Origin: Roseofilum capinflatum BLCC-M114
Lineage (GTDB): Bacteria; Cyanobacteriota; Cyanobacteriia; Cyanobacteriales; Desertifilaceae
Length of the DNA stretch: 64,000 nucleotides
Direction: 5' to 3'
Assembly: GCF_030068505.1 (NCBI RefSeq)
Contig: NZ_JAQOSO010000119.1
Coordinates: 22,651-86,650 of the forward strand
The translations under genes and the position numbers were made by a program. This document shows, one piece after another, positions 47,793 through 56,932 of the stretch. Every line of letters starts with the position of its first letter. Position 1 is the stretch's first letter. A model generated the notes under the pieces. It had not been told where the DNA came from. It saw nothing but the letters and a program-made list of their open reading frames with translations, and did no database searches.

Positions 47793-47943
47793 CCTTACGA
47801 CTCCTCACAAAACACAACAGGGCCAGCAGTTGTTTCTAATTATTACTTTGCAGTGAGATTAGAAGCTACAACTGCACTCTAATAATTTACAGTGGATAAG
47901 GTATGGAAAACTAAGTTTATAGAAAACCGAGGACACCTTACCT

Positions 47944-49854
47944 ATGCATTTAAGTGAACTCACTCACCCCAACCAATTGCATGGCCTGTCCATTGCCCAA
48001 TTGGAACAAGTCGCACGTCAGATCCGAGAAAAGCATCTGCAAACGATCGCCGCTAGTGGAGGTCATTTAGGCCCCGGTTTAGGCGTGGTTGAACTCACCT
48101 TAGCCCTCTATCAAACCCTGGATCTTGACCACGATAAAGTCGTTTGGGATGTGGGTCACCAAGCCTATCCCCATAAAATGATTACGGGACGCTACAACCA
48201 ATTTCATACCTTACGGCAAAAAGATGGCGTTGCAGGCTATTTAAAGCGATCGGAGAGCAAATTTGACCATTTTGGTGCTGGACACGCTTCTACGAGCATT
48301 TCTGCGGCGCTGGGCATGGCTTTGGCACGGGATAGGATGGGCGAAAATTACAACGTGGCTGCCATCATTGGCGATGGATCGCTCACCGGAGGAATGGCCC
48401 TAGAAGCCATTAACCATGCCGGCCATTTACCCCATACGCGCCTCTTGGTGGTCTTAAATGATAATGAAATGTCCATTTCTCCCAATGTGGGAGCCATTTC
48501 CCGGTATCTGAATAAAATGCGTCTCAGTCCGCAGATGCAGTTTTTGACCGATAACTTGGAAGAGCAGTTTAAGCATATTCCCTTCTTAGGAGAAACCTTC
48601 ACCCCAGAGATGGAACGAGTCAAGGAAGGCATGAAGCGCTTGGCTGTGTCTAAAGTCGGGGCTGTGATTGAGGAATTGGGCTTCACCTACATGGGGCCGG
48701 TGGATGGCCACGACTTGCAGGAGCTAATCACCACGTTTGAGCAAGCCCACAAAATTGAGGGGCCGGTATTGGTGCATGTGTCCACGACAAAAGGAAAAGG
48801 TTATGCGATCGCCGAAAACGATCAAGTCGGCTATCATGCCCAAAGTCCCTTTAACTTAGCCACGGGTAAGGCCATCCCCTCCAATAAGCCCAAACCGCCC
48901 TCCTACTCCAAAGTCTTTGCCCATACCCTCACCCAACTGGCGGAAAATGACCCCAAAATCATCGGCATTACCGCAGCCATGGCCACAGGAACCGGTCTCG
49001 ACAAACTCCACGCCAAATTACCCGACCAGTATATTGATGTCGGTATTGCCGAACAACATGCCGTTACCCTGGCTGCCGGGTTAGCTTGCGAAGGAATGCG
49101 GCCAGTTGCTGCTATTTATTCCACCTTCCTGCAACGGGCTTACGACCAAGTGATCCATGATGTCTGTATCCAAAAGCTCCCCGTCTTCTTCTGTTTAGAC
49201 CGGGCGGGAATTGTCGGTGCAGACGGCCCCACCCACCAAGGCATGTATGATATTTCTTACTTGCGCTGCTTGCCCAATTTGGTGCTGATGGCTCCCAAAG
49301 ATGAAGGCGAACTGCAACGGATGATCGTCACCGGCATTAATTATACCGACGGCCCGATCGCCATGCGCTATCCTCGCGGCAATGGTTACGGTGTGCCTCT
49401 GATGGAAGAAGGCTGGGAACCCTTGGAAATTGGCAAAGGGGAAATCTTACGCAATGGCGATGATTTACTCTTAGTTGCCTATGGTTCCATGGTGCATCCT
49501 GCCCTACAGGTAGCCGAGTTGTTGAGCGAACATGGAGTCGAAACCACCGTGGTTAACGCTCGCTTTGCCAAACCCTTAGACACCGAATTGATTCTACCCT
49601 TAGCCGAAAAAATCGGTCGCGTTGCCACCCTCGAAGAAGGCAGTTTAATCGGCGGTTTCGGTTCCGGTATTGCGGAAGCGCTCATGGATGCCAATATCGT
49701 GGTTCCCGTGCAGCGTTTAGGTGTTCCCGATATCCTCGTGGATCATGCTACGCCCGATCAATCGAAAACCGATTTAGGATTAATGCCAGCACAAATGGCA
49801 GATTCAATCCGCGATCGTTTTTTCCAAAAACAACCCACCCCCGTCAACGCTTAA
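47944..49854 (+). CDS. dxs: 1-deoxy-D-xylulose-5-phosphate synthase
   Basis: The 636-residue TPP enzyme condenses pyruvate and glyceraldehyde-3-phosphate to start the MEP isoprenoid pathway. Visible motifs are [17 protein letters not shown], the TPP motif [18 protein letters not shown], and the C-terminal [18 protein letters not shown]. The length is normal. It starts at the ATG after ACCTTACCT. Downstream it runs into AGGGAATAGGGA heptamers and then the duplicated Rpn-like unit. Confidence 0.97.
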   Translation: MHLSELTHPNQLHGLSIAQLEQVARQIREKHLQTIAASGGHLGPGLGVVELTLALYQTLDLDHDKVVWDVGHQAYPHKMITGRYNQFHTLRQKDGVAGYLKRSESKFDHFGAGHASTSISAALGMALARDRMGENYNVAAIIGDGSLTGGMALEAINHAGHLPHTRLLVVLNDNEMSISPNVGAISRYLNKMRLSPQMQFLTDNLEEQFKHIPFLGETFTPEMERVKEGMKRLAVSKVGAVIEELGFTYMGPVDGHDLQELITTFEQAHKIEGPVLVHVSTTKGKGYAIAENDQVGYHAQSPFNLATGKAIPSNKPKPPSYSKVFAHTLTQLAENDPKIIGITAAMATGTGLDKLHAKLPDQYIDVGIAEQHAVTLAAGLACEGMRPVAAIYSTFLQRAYDQVIHDVCIQKLPVFFCLDRAGIVGADGPTHQGMYDISYLRCLPNLVLMAPKDEGELQRMIVTGINYTDGPIAMRYPRGNGYGVPLMEEGWEPLEIGKGEILRNGDDLLLVAYGSMVHPALQVAELLSEHGVETTVVNARFAKPLDTELILPLAEKIGRVATLEEGSLIGGFGSGIAEALMDANIVVPVQRLGVPDILVDHATPDQSKTDLGLMPAQMADSIRDRFFQKQPTPVNA

Positions 49855-49857
49855 TTT

Positions 49858-49888
49858 TAGGGAATAGGGAATGGGGAATGGGGAATAA
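49858..49888. repeat. AGGGAATGGGGAAT heptamer tract
   Basis: GGGAATAGGGAATGGGGAAT tract immediately after dxs. It is the same class as the ATTCCCT tract between pntA2 and pntB. Confidence 0.7.
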
Positions 49889-49916
49889 GCCATCTCCCCA
49901 TCCCATCTACAACACT

Positions 49917-50086
49917 TCTGGTTTGTATAGACGTAAACTCTGGAGGGAGACAGAGAAGGGGGGCGGGTTTACAAAATGGGCTGGTGAGTCTTCTAGTTAT
50001 GGGGTTAACCCGCCCCTACAAATCCATTGTTTCGGCTGTCGCCGACATGAAAATTGTTCATTGTTCATTGTTCATTGTTAATTGCC
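49917..50086. repeat. Repeat leader of the first Rpn-like gene
   Basis: The segment carries a GGGGCGGGTTTACAAAATGG ... AACCCGCCCC element (49960-50016), then TTTCGGCTGTCGCCGACATG and TTCATTG/TTAATTG heptamers. The same series stands in front of the second Rpn-like copy (from about 56.76 kb) at high identity, so it was duplicated with the gene. Confidence 0.85.
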
Positions 50087-50992
50087 ATGACTCGGCAACC
50101 TCACGATCAATTTGCCAAACAGTACCTAAAAGAACTGCTCGAACCCCTGGGAACCGTAGAAATTAGTCGCGAAATTCCAGGGGAAACCCTGCAAATTGAC
50201 CTCTTTTTCCAACCCTCCCCGGAACCTCCCAGTAACCCTCCACCCTTGGGTTTACTCGCTCAACTTGCCTCTACCCCTTGCCTATGGGAACCGTTTCGCA
50301 ACTGTCCCAGTAAACGAGAAATTAGTAGTTGTGTCCTCAAACTGCTGTACATCCATGGAGAATTCTATCGTCAGGCAACACGAGACAAACAACCCATAGA
50401 TACCCAAACCTTACCGAATCTGTGGATTTTAACCCCCACCGTATCCAAAAAAGTGTTAACCCTGTGTGGCGCTCACTCAGATGCAAAGAACTGGTGTAGG
50501 GGAGTTTACCGATTTGCCGAGCTTTTCCACACCGGAATTATCGCCATTAACCAACTCCCCGAAACCCCAGAAACCCTCTGGTTAAGACTGTTGGGAAAAG
50601 GAGGAACCCAGAAAAGAGCCATCCAACACGTGCTAGAGCTGCCAGATGATGATCCCCAACGGCGTAATATTCTAGAACTCATTGGCGTATGGCGAATTAA
50701 TGTACAAGCTAAAATAGATCTCAATCCAGAAGACCAGGAGTTAGTTATGGAATTAACCCCCGCTTACTTAAAATGGCGAGAAGATACAGTACAAGAAGGT
50801 GTTCAACAAGGTATTCAGCAGACTAAACGAGTGACTATTGAAATGCTACTAAGGACTCGCTTTGGTTCTTTGGATGAGGAGTTAGTGGGAATGATAGAGA
50901 GCATGATGGAACTGGCTCTAGAAGAGTTGATTCCTATTTGTATGCAAGCGTCTCGTGAGGAGTTGTTAGCCCGGTTTAGTCCGGAGAATTAA
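50087..50992 (+). CDS. Rpn/DUF4351-like putative nuclease, copy 1
   Basis: The 301-residue product from MTRQPHDQFAKQYLKELLEP. It belongs to the cyanobacterial proteins with HDQFAKQYLKELLEPLGTVE near the start and a C-terminal DUF4351-like helical segment (RTRFGSLDEELVGMIESMME). A short Gln/Gly stretch (VQEGVQQGIQQTKR, about residues 239-252) links the two. The family is often misnamed flagellar assembly protein H or grouped with Rpn recombination-promoting nucleases; activity here is not demonstrated. It is almost identical to the second copy at 56.9 kb except for a 20-residue shorter linker. Confidence 0.82.
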   Translation: MTRQPHDQFAKQYLKELLEPLGTVEISREIPGETLQIDLFFQPSPEPPSNPPPLGLLAQLASTPCLWEPFRNCPSKREISSCVLKLLYIHGEFYRQATRDKQPIDTQTLPNLWILTPTVSKKVLTLCGAHSDAKNWCRGVYRFAELFHTGIIAINQLPETPETLWLRLLGKGGTQKRAIQHVLELPDDDPQRRNILELIGVWRINVQAKIDLNPEDQELVMELTPAYLKWREDTVQEGVQQGIQQTKRVTIEMLLRTRFGSLDEELVGMIESMMELALEELIPICMQASREELLARFSPEN

Positions 50993-51002
50993 TGCCCTTG
51001 TT

Positions 51003-51231
51003 TCCCAGAAGCCGGTTTTCTAGCGTGTCTATCGTGGTAATATCAATTAACAACTTTCATATTGGCGACAGCCGAAACAATTAATATCAAGTCCGGTGAA
51101 ACAGTTGTCATTGCGATCGCAGGGAAGCAATCGCCGAGACTTACGAGATGGTTGAGATTGCTTCATTCCGCTTGCGCGACCTTCGCAATGACATATTATA
51201 ACTGAGTCACCGAACTTGATATAAAATCCGC
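51003..51231. repeat. GTCATTGCGA palindromic repeat and neighbours
   Basis: GTCATTGCGATCGCAGGGAA ... CTTCGCAATGAC (about 51109-51193) is an 85-base inverted repeat. It is preceded by an AGAAGCCGGTTTTCT unit and a GGCGACAGCCGAAAC unit. The GTCATTGCGA/AGCAATCTC family also forms the in-frame insertions in the CHAT gene. Confidence 0.8.
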
Positions 51232-54200
51232 TTAAACACTTGTCATTGCAGCCACTGACAATTGCCCAATATCTCCCTGACATACCCACGCACCCCAATA
51301 ATAGGGATGGGACAGGGGACGCTCTTCATCTGCGTAATTTCTCTTTTGTTCCTGTAAAATACTCTGCCCTAAGTCCGACTGGCGCAACTCCCCAGCCGTG
51401 ACGTTGCAGACATCAGACTGAGCATGGGCAAGGGCTGCGGCGCGTCCTAGACCTTCCTCCAGGTGGTGGAAGAAGCGTTCCATCAGATACGCCGTCGCTA
51501 GGGCGGGAACTGACCAGAGGCTCATGATTAGGGTTTTTGACCCGGCGACCACAAACGCCCGGCGTAAGCCAAACACGCCCTCGCCAGAGGCCACCTCACC
51601 GAGTCCCGTTTGGCAGGCAATCAGGGCGCTCAGTTCATTGCCCCACAGGTCTAAGGCAGCAATATCCTGAGCCAACAGCACCCCCTTCATCCCCTCTGGG
51701 AGCGGCTTACCCTGGTTCCAGATATTCGCTCCTGCCAGGGCAACCCCCGCCCGGTACATGGCATCCTCCGCCGCTTCCGAGTCTAGGCGGCTGGGGGGAT
51801 GGGCGTTGAGGTAGGCTTGGATGTTGGGGGTTAGAGCGCGGAGGCGTTGGGTAAATTCGGGATAATTATTATCTTGGCAATATTGGATAACTTGCTCGAC
51901 CTCTTCTAATAGGTGCGGGTTCATTAAGTCAGAATGTTGCTCAAAGAGTTGGGTTTCCTGTTCGGGGTTAGCCACAAGTAACGCTAGAACAAACTCAACA
52001 TAAGGCTTTTGTCCCGTGCGGGCGAAGCCGTGGGTGGCAATAGCCAGGATGCGCGGACAGGCGCTATGGGTGAGATGGGTGGAGACGGCTTCCTTATCCA
52101 GATAGGCTTGTGTTCCCAGCCGTTCAGCCACTTGGCGACCAAAGATATCCGTTCCCACGGCACGACCAAACCCGGAGAGGGTGGTTAGGGTTTCCCCTCC
52201 CAACTCACTCTGCGTACCCTGAGCGGAGTCGAAGGGAGCGTCTGTACCCTGAGCGTCCGTACCCTGAGCGGAGTCGAAGGGAACCCCATCCCAATCATAA
52301 TCAGGGTCAGCCAGAATCGTTGCCGGACACACATTCAGCTTACGCTTCGGTAACTGGCGCGGCAGCAGGTCGCGTCCTGAACTCAGGTAACTCATACTAT
52401 ATATATTGGCCAGATAACCCTGGGATGGCTTCCCCTCCTCCCCCCCGTCATTGCGAGTGGAACGCAGTGGAGCGAAGCAATCTCCAGTATCGGGAGAAGA
52501 AAGAGATGGCTTCCCTTCGGTCGCCATGACAGACTCTTCTTCTATGTCATTGCGAGCAGAACGCAGTGGAGCGAAGCAATCTCCAGTGTCGGGAGAGGAA
52601 AGAGATGGCTTCCCTTCGGTCGCCATGACAGACCCCTCTTCTACGTCATTGCGAGTGGAACGCAGTGGAACGAAGCAATCTCCAACCCCCCTCGCCCGTG
52701 GGAGAGGGGCTGGGGGAGAGGGCATCGGCAAAATCTGAAACGGCAGCAAATTCAGCGCCCCATCCGGAGCCAGGAACCAGTGGGAAACCCCAGCCAACGC
52801 CTCAATCAACGGTTGGCAGAGAACCCGATAGACTTGCTCCTGTTCCTGCTTCTGCTTCTGCGCTTGCTGCTCGGCAAACCCAGGCTTATGACGCGCCAGG
52901 TTATCCCCTGAGCCGGTAAAATAGCCGCGAAACTGGGTAATCAACCCGTCCAAGGCTTCCGCTTCTCCTAAATCAATTAACCGCACCTGCTCCGGTTGAT
53001 GCGCCATCACCGTAAACGCCAGATAGCGCTCCTCTTGCCACTCCTTGCCTTTTTCTCCATCAAAATCATAGCGTTGGAAGAGGACAAACTCCACCAGGGC
53101 CGAACCTTCCGGCAGTTGGTCGGCAACCCCTTGCCGGTTAATGGTGTCTTGGTTCAGTTGCAGTTCCGGCACTTCCTTGGCTAATTGTTTTTCCAGGCTT
53201 TCCGCTTCAGTTTGCAGCTCTTTGACGCGCTGGCGATGCTCCTGGCGCTGTTTTCGGTCAACCTCTGGGTCAATCTGGGGAGGGGGTGGGCTATACGTCG
53301 CTTCCCGCAGTTGCTCCAGAGCGTCTTGCCACTGACGGAACAGAGCCATCACCGTTTCTCCATAGCGCCCCCCATGGATAACCGCACTCTGGGCCGCCAA
53401 AGCTGCCGTGGTCAGGGACTTGCGGCGCAACACGGCATCGAGGGCAGCCCCCACCGCTTCCGGGTCATCGGCTAGATACTGGGAAACCAGGCTAAGGAAT
53501 AAATCATAGGTGTCGCGGTTGGATTGCAGATATTCCCGGCGCTCCCGGTCAGAATGGGTGCTGAAGATATAGCGCAGTCGGTTTTGTTCGCACTCCAGAG
53601 AAGCTTGGAATTGCTCCAAGGCTTCCGTGTATCTGCCTTGAGCCTCGTACAACAGAGCCAGGTTGTTCAGGTGGGTGGCAAGGTCGGGATGGTGTTCGGG
53701 TAGGGCGATGCGGTCGATGGCTAATGCTTCTTGGAACAGGGGTTCGGCTTCCGTGTATCTGCCTTGAGACCGGTACAACACTGCCAGGTTGTTCAGGTGG
53801 GTGGCAAGGTCGGGATGGTTTTCGGGTAGGGCGATGCGGTCGATGGCTAATGCTTCTTGGTACAGGGGTTCGGCTTCCGTGTATCTGCCTTGAGACCGGT
53901 ACAACCCTGCCAGGTTGTTCAGGTGGGTGGCAAGGTTGGGATGGTGTTCGGGTAGGGCGATGCGGTCGATGGCTAATGCTTCTTGGAACAGGGGTTCGGC
54001 TTCCGTGTATCTGCCTTGAGACTGGTACAACCCAGCCAGGTTGTTCAGGTGGGTGGCAAGGGAGGGATGGTTTTCGGGTAGGGCGATGCGGTCTATGGCG
54101 ATCGCTTCTTGGTACAGGGGTTCGGCATCGGTGTATCTGCCTTGAGACTGGTACAACAGAGCCAGGTTGTTCAGACTCGTGGCAAGGGAGGGATGGTTTT

Positions 54201-55191
54201 CGGGTAGGGCGAGGCGGGCGATCGCTAATGCTTCTTGGTACAGGGGTTCGGCTTCCGTGTATCTGCCTTGAGACCGGTACAACCCTGCCAGGTTGTTCAG
54301 GTGGGTGGCAAGGTTGGGATGGTGTTCGGGTAGGGCGATGCGGTCGATGGCTAATGCTTCTTGGAACAGGGGTTCGGCTTCCGTGTATCTGCCTTGAGAC
54401 CGGTACAACACTGCCAGGTTGTTCAGGTGGGTGGCAAGGTCGGGATGGTTTTCGGGTAGGGCGATGCGGTCGATGGCTAATGCTTCTTGGAACAGGGGTT
54501 CGGCTTCCGTGTATCTGCCTTGAGACCGGTACAACACTGCCAGGTTGTTCAGGTGGGTGGCAAGGTCGGGATGGTTTTCGGGTAGGGCGATGCGGTCGAT
54601 GGCTAATGCTTCTTGGAACAGGGGTTCGGCTTCCGTGTATCTGCCTTGAGACCGGTACAACCCTGCCAGGTTGTTCAGGTGGGTGGCAAGGTTGGGATGG
54701 TTTTCGGGTAGGGCGATGCGGATGATGGCTAAAGCTTCTTGGTACAGGGGTTCGGCATCGCTGTATCTGCCTTGAGACTTGTACAACTCTGCCAGGTTGT
54801 TCAGACTCGTGGCTACGTTTTCATGCTCATTCCCCCACCGCTCCCGCGCCAGTTCGATCGCCCTCTCTCCCAGGGGAATAGCGGCTGCATATTGTCCCTG
54901 TTGGTACAGTTGCACGATTTGCTGGTTTACGGTTTCCCAACTCTCGGCATTATCAGAGCCTCCCATTTCTCGTATCGCTGGTTCCAGGTGTTGGGCAAAC
55001 TCTTCTAACCACTTCGCGTTATTCTCCTCTCCCTGACTGCGAAGATATTGGCTATAAGCTGCCATCACTGCCAATAACCCCGCATCGAGCAGTTCAACAT
55101 TGGCTTCCAGAATCTCCAGTTCCTCACCATTCGGACAGGCGAGCAGTTTTTGAATCAGTTCCGCGTATTGTGCGATTCGTTGTTCGTCCAT
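51232..55191 (-). CDS. TPR-CHAT caspase-like protease with in-frame repeat insertions
   Basis: The 1319-residue product has an N-terminal helical region (about 1-110) and ten TPRs of 42 residues (about 117-540, each with LNNLAxLYxSQGRYTEAEPL). A linker with coiled coil (about 600-700) leads to a C-terminal CHAT domain with H1054 (AIATHGFART) and C1193 (SALIACQTGLGE), the caspase-like His-Cys pair, and the YYWGAWVCQGD end. CHAT proteases cleave target proteins in bacterial defence and death systems when a sensor is triggered. The linker at about 820-920 and 967-993 is repeat DNA translated in frame. Substrate and trigger are unknown; the neighbouring DUF4384-like gene is a candidate partner. 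Confidence 0.9.
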   Translation of the reverse strand: MDEQRIAQYAELIQKLLACPNGEELEILEANVELLDAGLLAVMAAYSQYLRSQGEENNAKWLEEFAQHLEPAIREMGGSDNAESWETVNQQIVQLYQQGQYAAAIPLGERAIELARERWGNEHENVATSLNNLAELYKSQGRYSDAEPLYQEALAIIRIALPENHPNLATHLNNLAGLYRSQGRYTEAEPLFQEALAIDRIALPENHPDLATHLNNLAVLYRSQGRYTEAEPLFQEALAIDRIALPENHPDLATHLNNLAVLYRSQGRYTEAEPLFQEALAIDRIALPEHHPNLATHLNNLAGLYRSQGRYTEAEPLYQEALAIARLALPENHPSLATSLNNLALLYQSQGRYTDAEPLYQEAIAIDRIALPENHPSLATHLNNLAGLYQSQGRYTEAEPLFQEALAIDRIALPEHHPNLATHLNNLAGLYRSQGRYTEAEPLYQEALAIDRIALPENHPDLATHLNNLAVLYRSQGRYTEAEPLFQEALAIDRIALPEHHPDLATHLNNLALLYEAQGRYTEALEQFQASLECEQNRLRYIFSTHSDRERREYLQSNRDTYDLFLSLVSQYLADDPEAVGAALDAVLRRKSLTTAALAAQSAVIHGGRYGETVMALFRQWQDALEQLREATYSPPPPQIDPEVDRKQRQEHRQRVKELQTEAESLEKQLAKEVPELQLNQDTINRQGVADQLPEGSALVEFVLFQRYDFDGEKGKEWQEERYLAFTVMAHQPEQVRLIDLGEAEALDGLITQFRGYFTGSGDNLARHKPGFAEQQAQKQKQEQEQVYRVLCQPLIEALAGVSHWFLAPDGALNLLPFQILPMPSPPAPLPRARGVGDCFVPLRSTRNDVEEGSVMATEGKPSLSSPDTGDCFAPLRSARNDIEEESVMATEGKPSLSSPDTGDCFAPLRSTRNDGGEEGKPSQGYLANIYSMSYLSSGRDLLPRQLPKRKLNVCPATILADPDYDWDGVPFDSAQGTDAQGTDAPFDSAQGTQSELGGETLTTLSGFGRAVGTDIFGRQVAERLGTQAYLDKEAVSTHLTHSACPRILAIATHGFARTGQKPYVEFVLALLVANPEQETQLFEQHSDLMNPHLLEEVEQVIQYCQDNNYPEFTQRLRALTPNIQAYLNAHPPSRLDSEAAEDAMYRAGVALAGANIWNQGKPLPEGMKGVLLAQDIAALDLWGNELSALIACQTGLGEVASGEGVFGLRRAFVVAGSKTLIMSLWSVPALATAYLMERFFHHLEEGLGRAAALAHAQSDVCNVTAGELRQSDLGQSILQEQKRNYADEERPLSHPYYWGAWVCQGDIGQLSVAAMTSV
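52210..52290 (-). repeat. CTTCGACTCCGCTCAGGGTAC repeats within CHAT gene
   Basis: Three units in reverse sense encode PFDSAQGTDAQGTDAPFDSA in frame. The same repeat type is in the FGE protein linker. Confidence 0.8.
52430..52735 (-). repeat. GTCATTGCGAG-type repeat array inside CHAT gene
   Basis: Three diverged copies (each about 95 bases) with CATTGCGAG...AACGCAGTGGAGCGAAGC and AAAGAGATGGCTTCCC, plus a CTCTCCC/GGGCGAGGGG unit. They encode GDCFxPLRSxRND and MATEGKPSLSSPDT three times, and PSPPAPLPRARG once, without a stop. Confidence 0.85.
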
Positions 55192-55192
55192 G

Positions 55193-55392
55193 GTTCAATT
55201 AACAATTAACAATTTTCAGGTCGGCGAGAGCGAGTGGGTGCGTTACGCTTCGCTAACACACCCTACTGGATTGTTTCATCTAATTTGATGCATTAGATTT
55301 TGTTTGTAGTGAGGGCTTCAGCCCTCTCTAGCTAGGCTTTTAAGCACTAAAGTGCTTACTACAAACAAAGCCCGAAACCCGGTTTCTTAGCG
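55193..55392. repeat. Repeat cluster between CHAT and DUF4384 genes
   Basis: AATTAAC heptamers, a GTGCGTTACGCTTCGCTAAC unit, and a GTAGTGAGGGCTTCAGCCCT ... AAGCACTAAAGTGCTTACTA palindromic repeat, ending in an AGAAACCGGGTTTC type arm at 55.37-55.39 kb that overlaps the stop of the DUF4384-like gene. Confidence 0.75.
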
Positions 55393-56220
55393 CCTAGGCT
55401 CATACACCTCATATTCCGTATACAATAACCGTCCCTTCCTCCCCTCGTTCACATAGTCCAACACCTCCTGCAACTGCACCGGTTGCAACTCCAACGCCTC
55501 ATGACGACTTTGCTCCAACCACCTAAACCGAGGAGCATCCGGAGTCAACAGCGCCAACCACCGCTCCTTACCCACCTCCGTTGCCGCAAACGTGGGATAG
55601 GGTGCTTCCTTTTGGGGAAACTCATGCACCCCTACCGTAAGCTGACTCTGCCGTGCATAGTCCGAAGGACACAAACACACCACCGTCCCATTCGGTTCCC
55701 GCTCCAATAGGGTTAAATGAGTCGATTCCGCTACCGTCATCTCCAACTTCAACTCGCTACCAATCTTCACCCGCTCCACATAGGGTTCAGCCGGTCGATG
55801 ACGCGCCCCCAAATGATTCACTGCGAAAGATGCAGGCGCTTCCCGAAACCCCATCTGCTGCGTCAGTATCGACTTCTGGGTGAGCATCTCCCACAACCAG
55901 AGTTGATACTTCGTCTGCTCCAACCATTCGCGCACCTTCACCCAAGTCTTTTTACCATTCTCTGGATAATCAAATCCCCGGTTTTTCAGAGGTTCACGAA
56001 TCTCTCTCCACCAAATATTTCTGAGTGCATGGTCTCCCTTCAGTTCGCCAGACAACTCACACCACTGCTTTGTTAAATTGGATTTAGACAACCGCACGTG
56101 AAAGACACGACGCGCAGTCTCCTTAAGATTCAGATCAGTAGCAATACTCTCAAGAAATGGCCTTTCATAGCACTCTGCAATATCAACCGCCTGCATAGTT
56201 TTCACCTCTAAGCTTTCCAT
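55387..56220 (-). CDS. DUF4384-like protein with helical N-terminal domain
   Basis: The 277-residue product has an N-terminal ~120 residues, mainly helical (about 1-120, ESIATDLNLKETARRVFHVR, IREPLKNRGFDYPENGKKTW), with no known family. Residues about 150-235 (GSELKLEMTVAESTHLTLLE, GTVVCLCPSDYARQ) look like DUF4384, a beta-sandwich common beside bacterial caspase-like proteases. It is transcribed in the same direction as the TPR-CHAT gene and lies immediately upstream of it, which suggests a joint role. This is inferred from context. Confidence 0.65.
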   Translation of the reverse strand: MESLEVKTMQAVDIAECYERPFLESIATDLNLKETARRVFHVRLSKSNLTKQWCELSGELKGDHALRNIWWREIREPLKNRGFDYPENGKKTWVKVREWLEQTKYQLWLWEMLTQKSILTQQMGFREAPASFAVNHLGARHRPAEPYVERVKIGSELKLEMTVAESTHLTLLEREPNGTVVCLCPSDYARQSQLTVGVHEFPQKEAPYPTFAATEVGKERWLALLTPDAPRFRWLEQSRHEALELQPVQLQEVLDYVNEGRKGRLLYTEYEVYEPRR

Positions 56221-56508
56221 AACAACTCTCTCGAATATGAATCAGCCTTATAATTTACAATAACAAAAATCTCCTTAGCTATCCACCATTTTGACAAGCT
56301 TTAGACATCTTGAGACATTCTGATACATCCAGAGATCTAGGGAGTCAAACTGAGTCAAAGGCATTCTTTTCTAGACATAATAAGACGTAAAACTATTGAT
56401 TTTCCCCTTGAAAATTTGCTAAAACAAAAACATAGGAAATCAACGAAATCTGAGCATACAGATTTCAATCTTCCTCCAGTTCATCTGATTGTTGATGAGG
56501 TTACAATC

Positions 56509-56703
56509 ATGTCTAGAAATTTGATTGCGTTCGTTTCCGGTGTCACTCAATCCGTCGCCAATAGCGCCATTGATAACGCTTACGATGAAGAATATCAGAT
56601 TGAAGTCGAAGAACACCCTGATGAAAGTCCTCCCGTTCATGCATGGCACGCTGCCGGTCGTTTGGTCGGTGATACCCTTCGCTTTTTCCTGACCGGTTCT
56701 TAA
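56509..56703 (+). CDS. Small acidic ORF of the CHAT island, hypothetical
   Basis: The 64-residue product from MSRNLIAFVSGVTQSVANSA has one short hydrophobic stretch and an acidic middle (DEEYQIEVEEHPDESPPVHA). A GATGAGG Shine-Dalgarno-like sequence lies 10-16 bases upstream. A longer frame from 56416 is possible. No family is recognised. It may be a regulatory or inhibitor-type peptide of the neighbouring genes, but this is a guess. Confidence 0.5.
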   Translation: MSRNLIAFVSGVTQSVANSAIDNAYDEEYQIEVEEHPDESPPVHAWHAAGRLVGDTLRFFLTGS

Positions 56704-56724
56704 CTTCTCATAGGGGTTAACCCT

Positions 56725-56932
56725 CGTGTTCCGAGAAGCCGGGTTTCTTGGAGAAACCTGGCTTCTGGTTTGTGTAGATGGTAAACTCTGGGGAGACACA
56801 GAAGAGGGGCGGGTTTACAAAATGGGCTGGTGAGAATTCTAGTTATGGGGTTAACCCGCCCCTACCAATCCATTGTTTCGGCTGTCGCCGACATGAAAAT
56901 TGTTCATTGTTAATTGTTAATTGTTCATTGCC
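56725..56932. repeat. Repeat leader of the second Rpn-like gene
   Basis: Contains an AGAAGCCGGGTTTCTTGG unit, then GGGGCGGGTTTACAAAATGG ... AACCCGCCCC (56806-56862), TTTCGGCTGTCGCCGACATG, and TTCATTG/TTAATTG heptamers. It is almost identical to the leader of copy 1. Confidence 0.85.

Noticed and set aside
53724-54725. Open frame of 333 codons on the plus strand with LLGTGVRLPCICLETGTT-type repeats
   Set aside because: It is the antisense image of the ten TPR modules of the CHAT gene; periodicity is explained by the 126-bp repeat and the composition (Cys, Gly, Arg) is unlike neighbouring proteins.
53640-54845. Regular 126-bp spacing mistaken for a CRISPR or other array
   Set aside because: Repeats are coding, contiguous and lack unique spacers.
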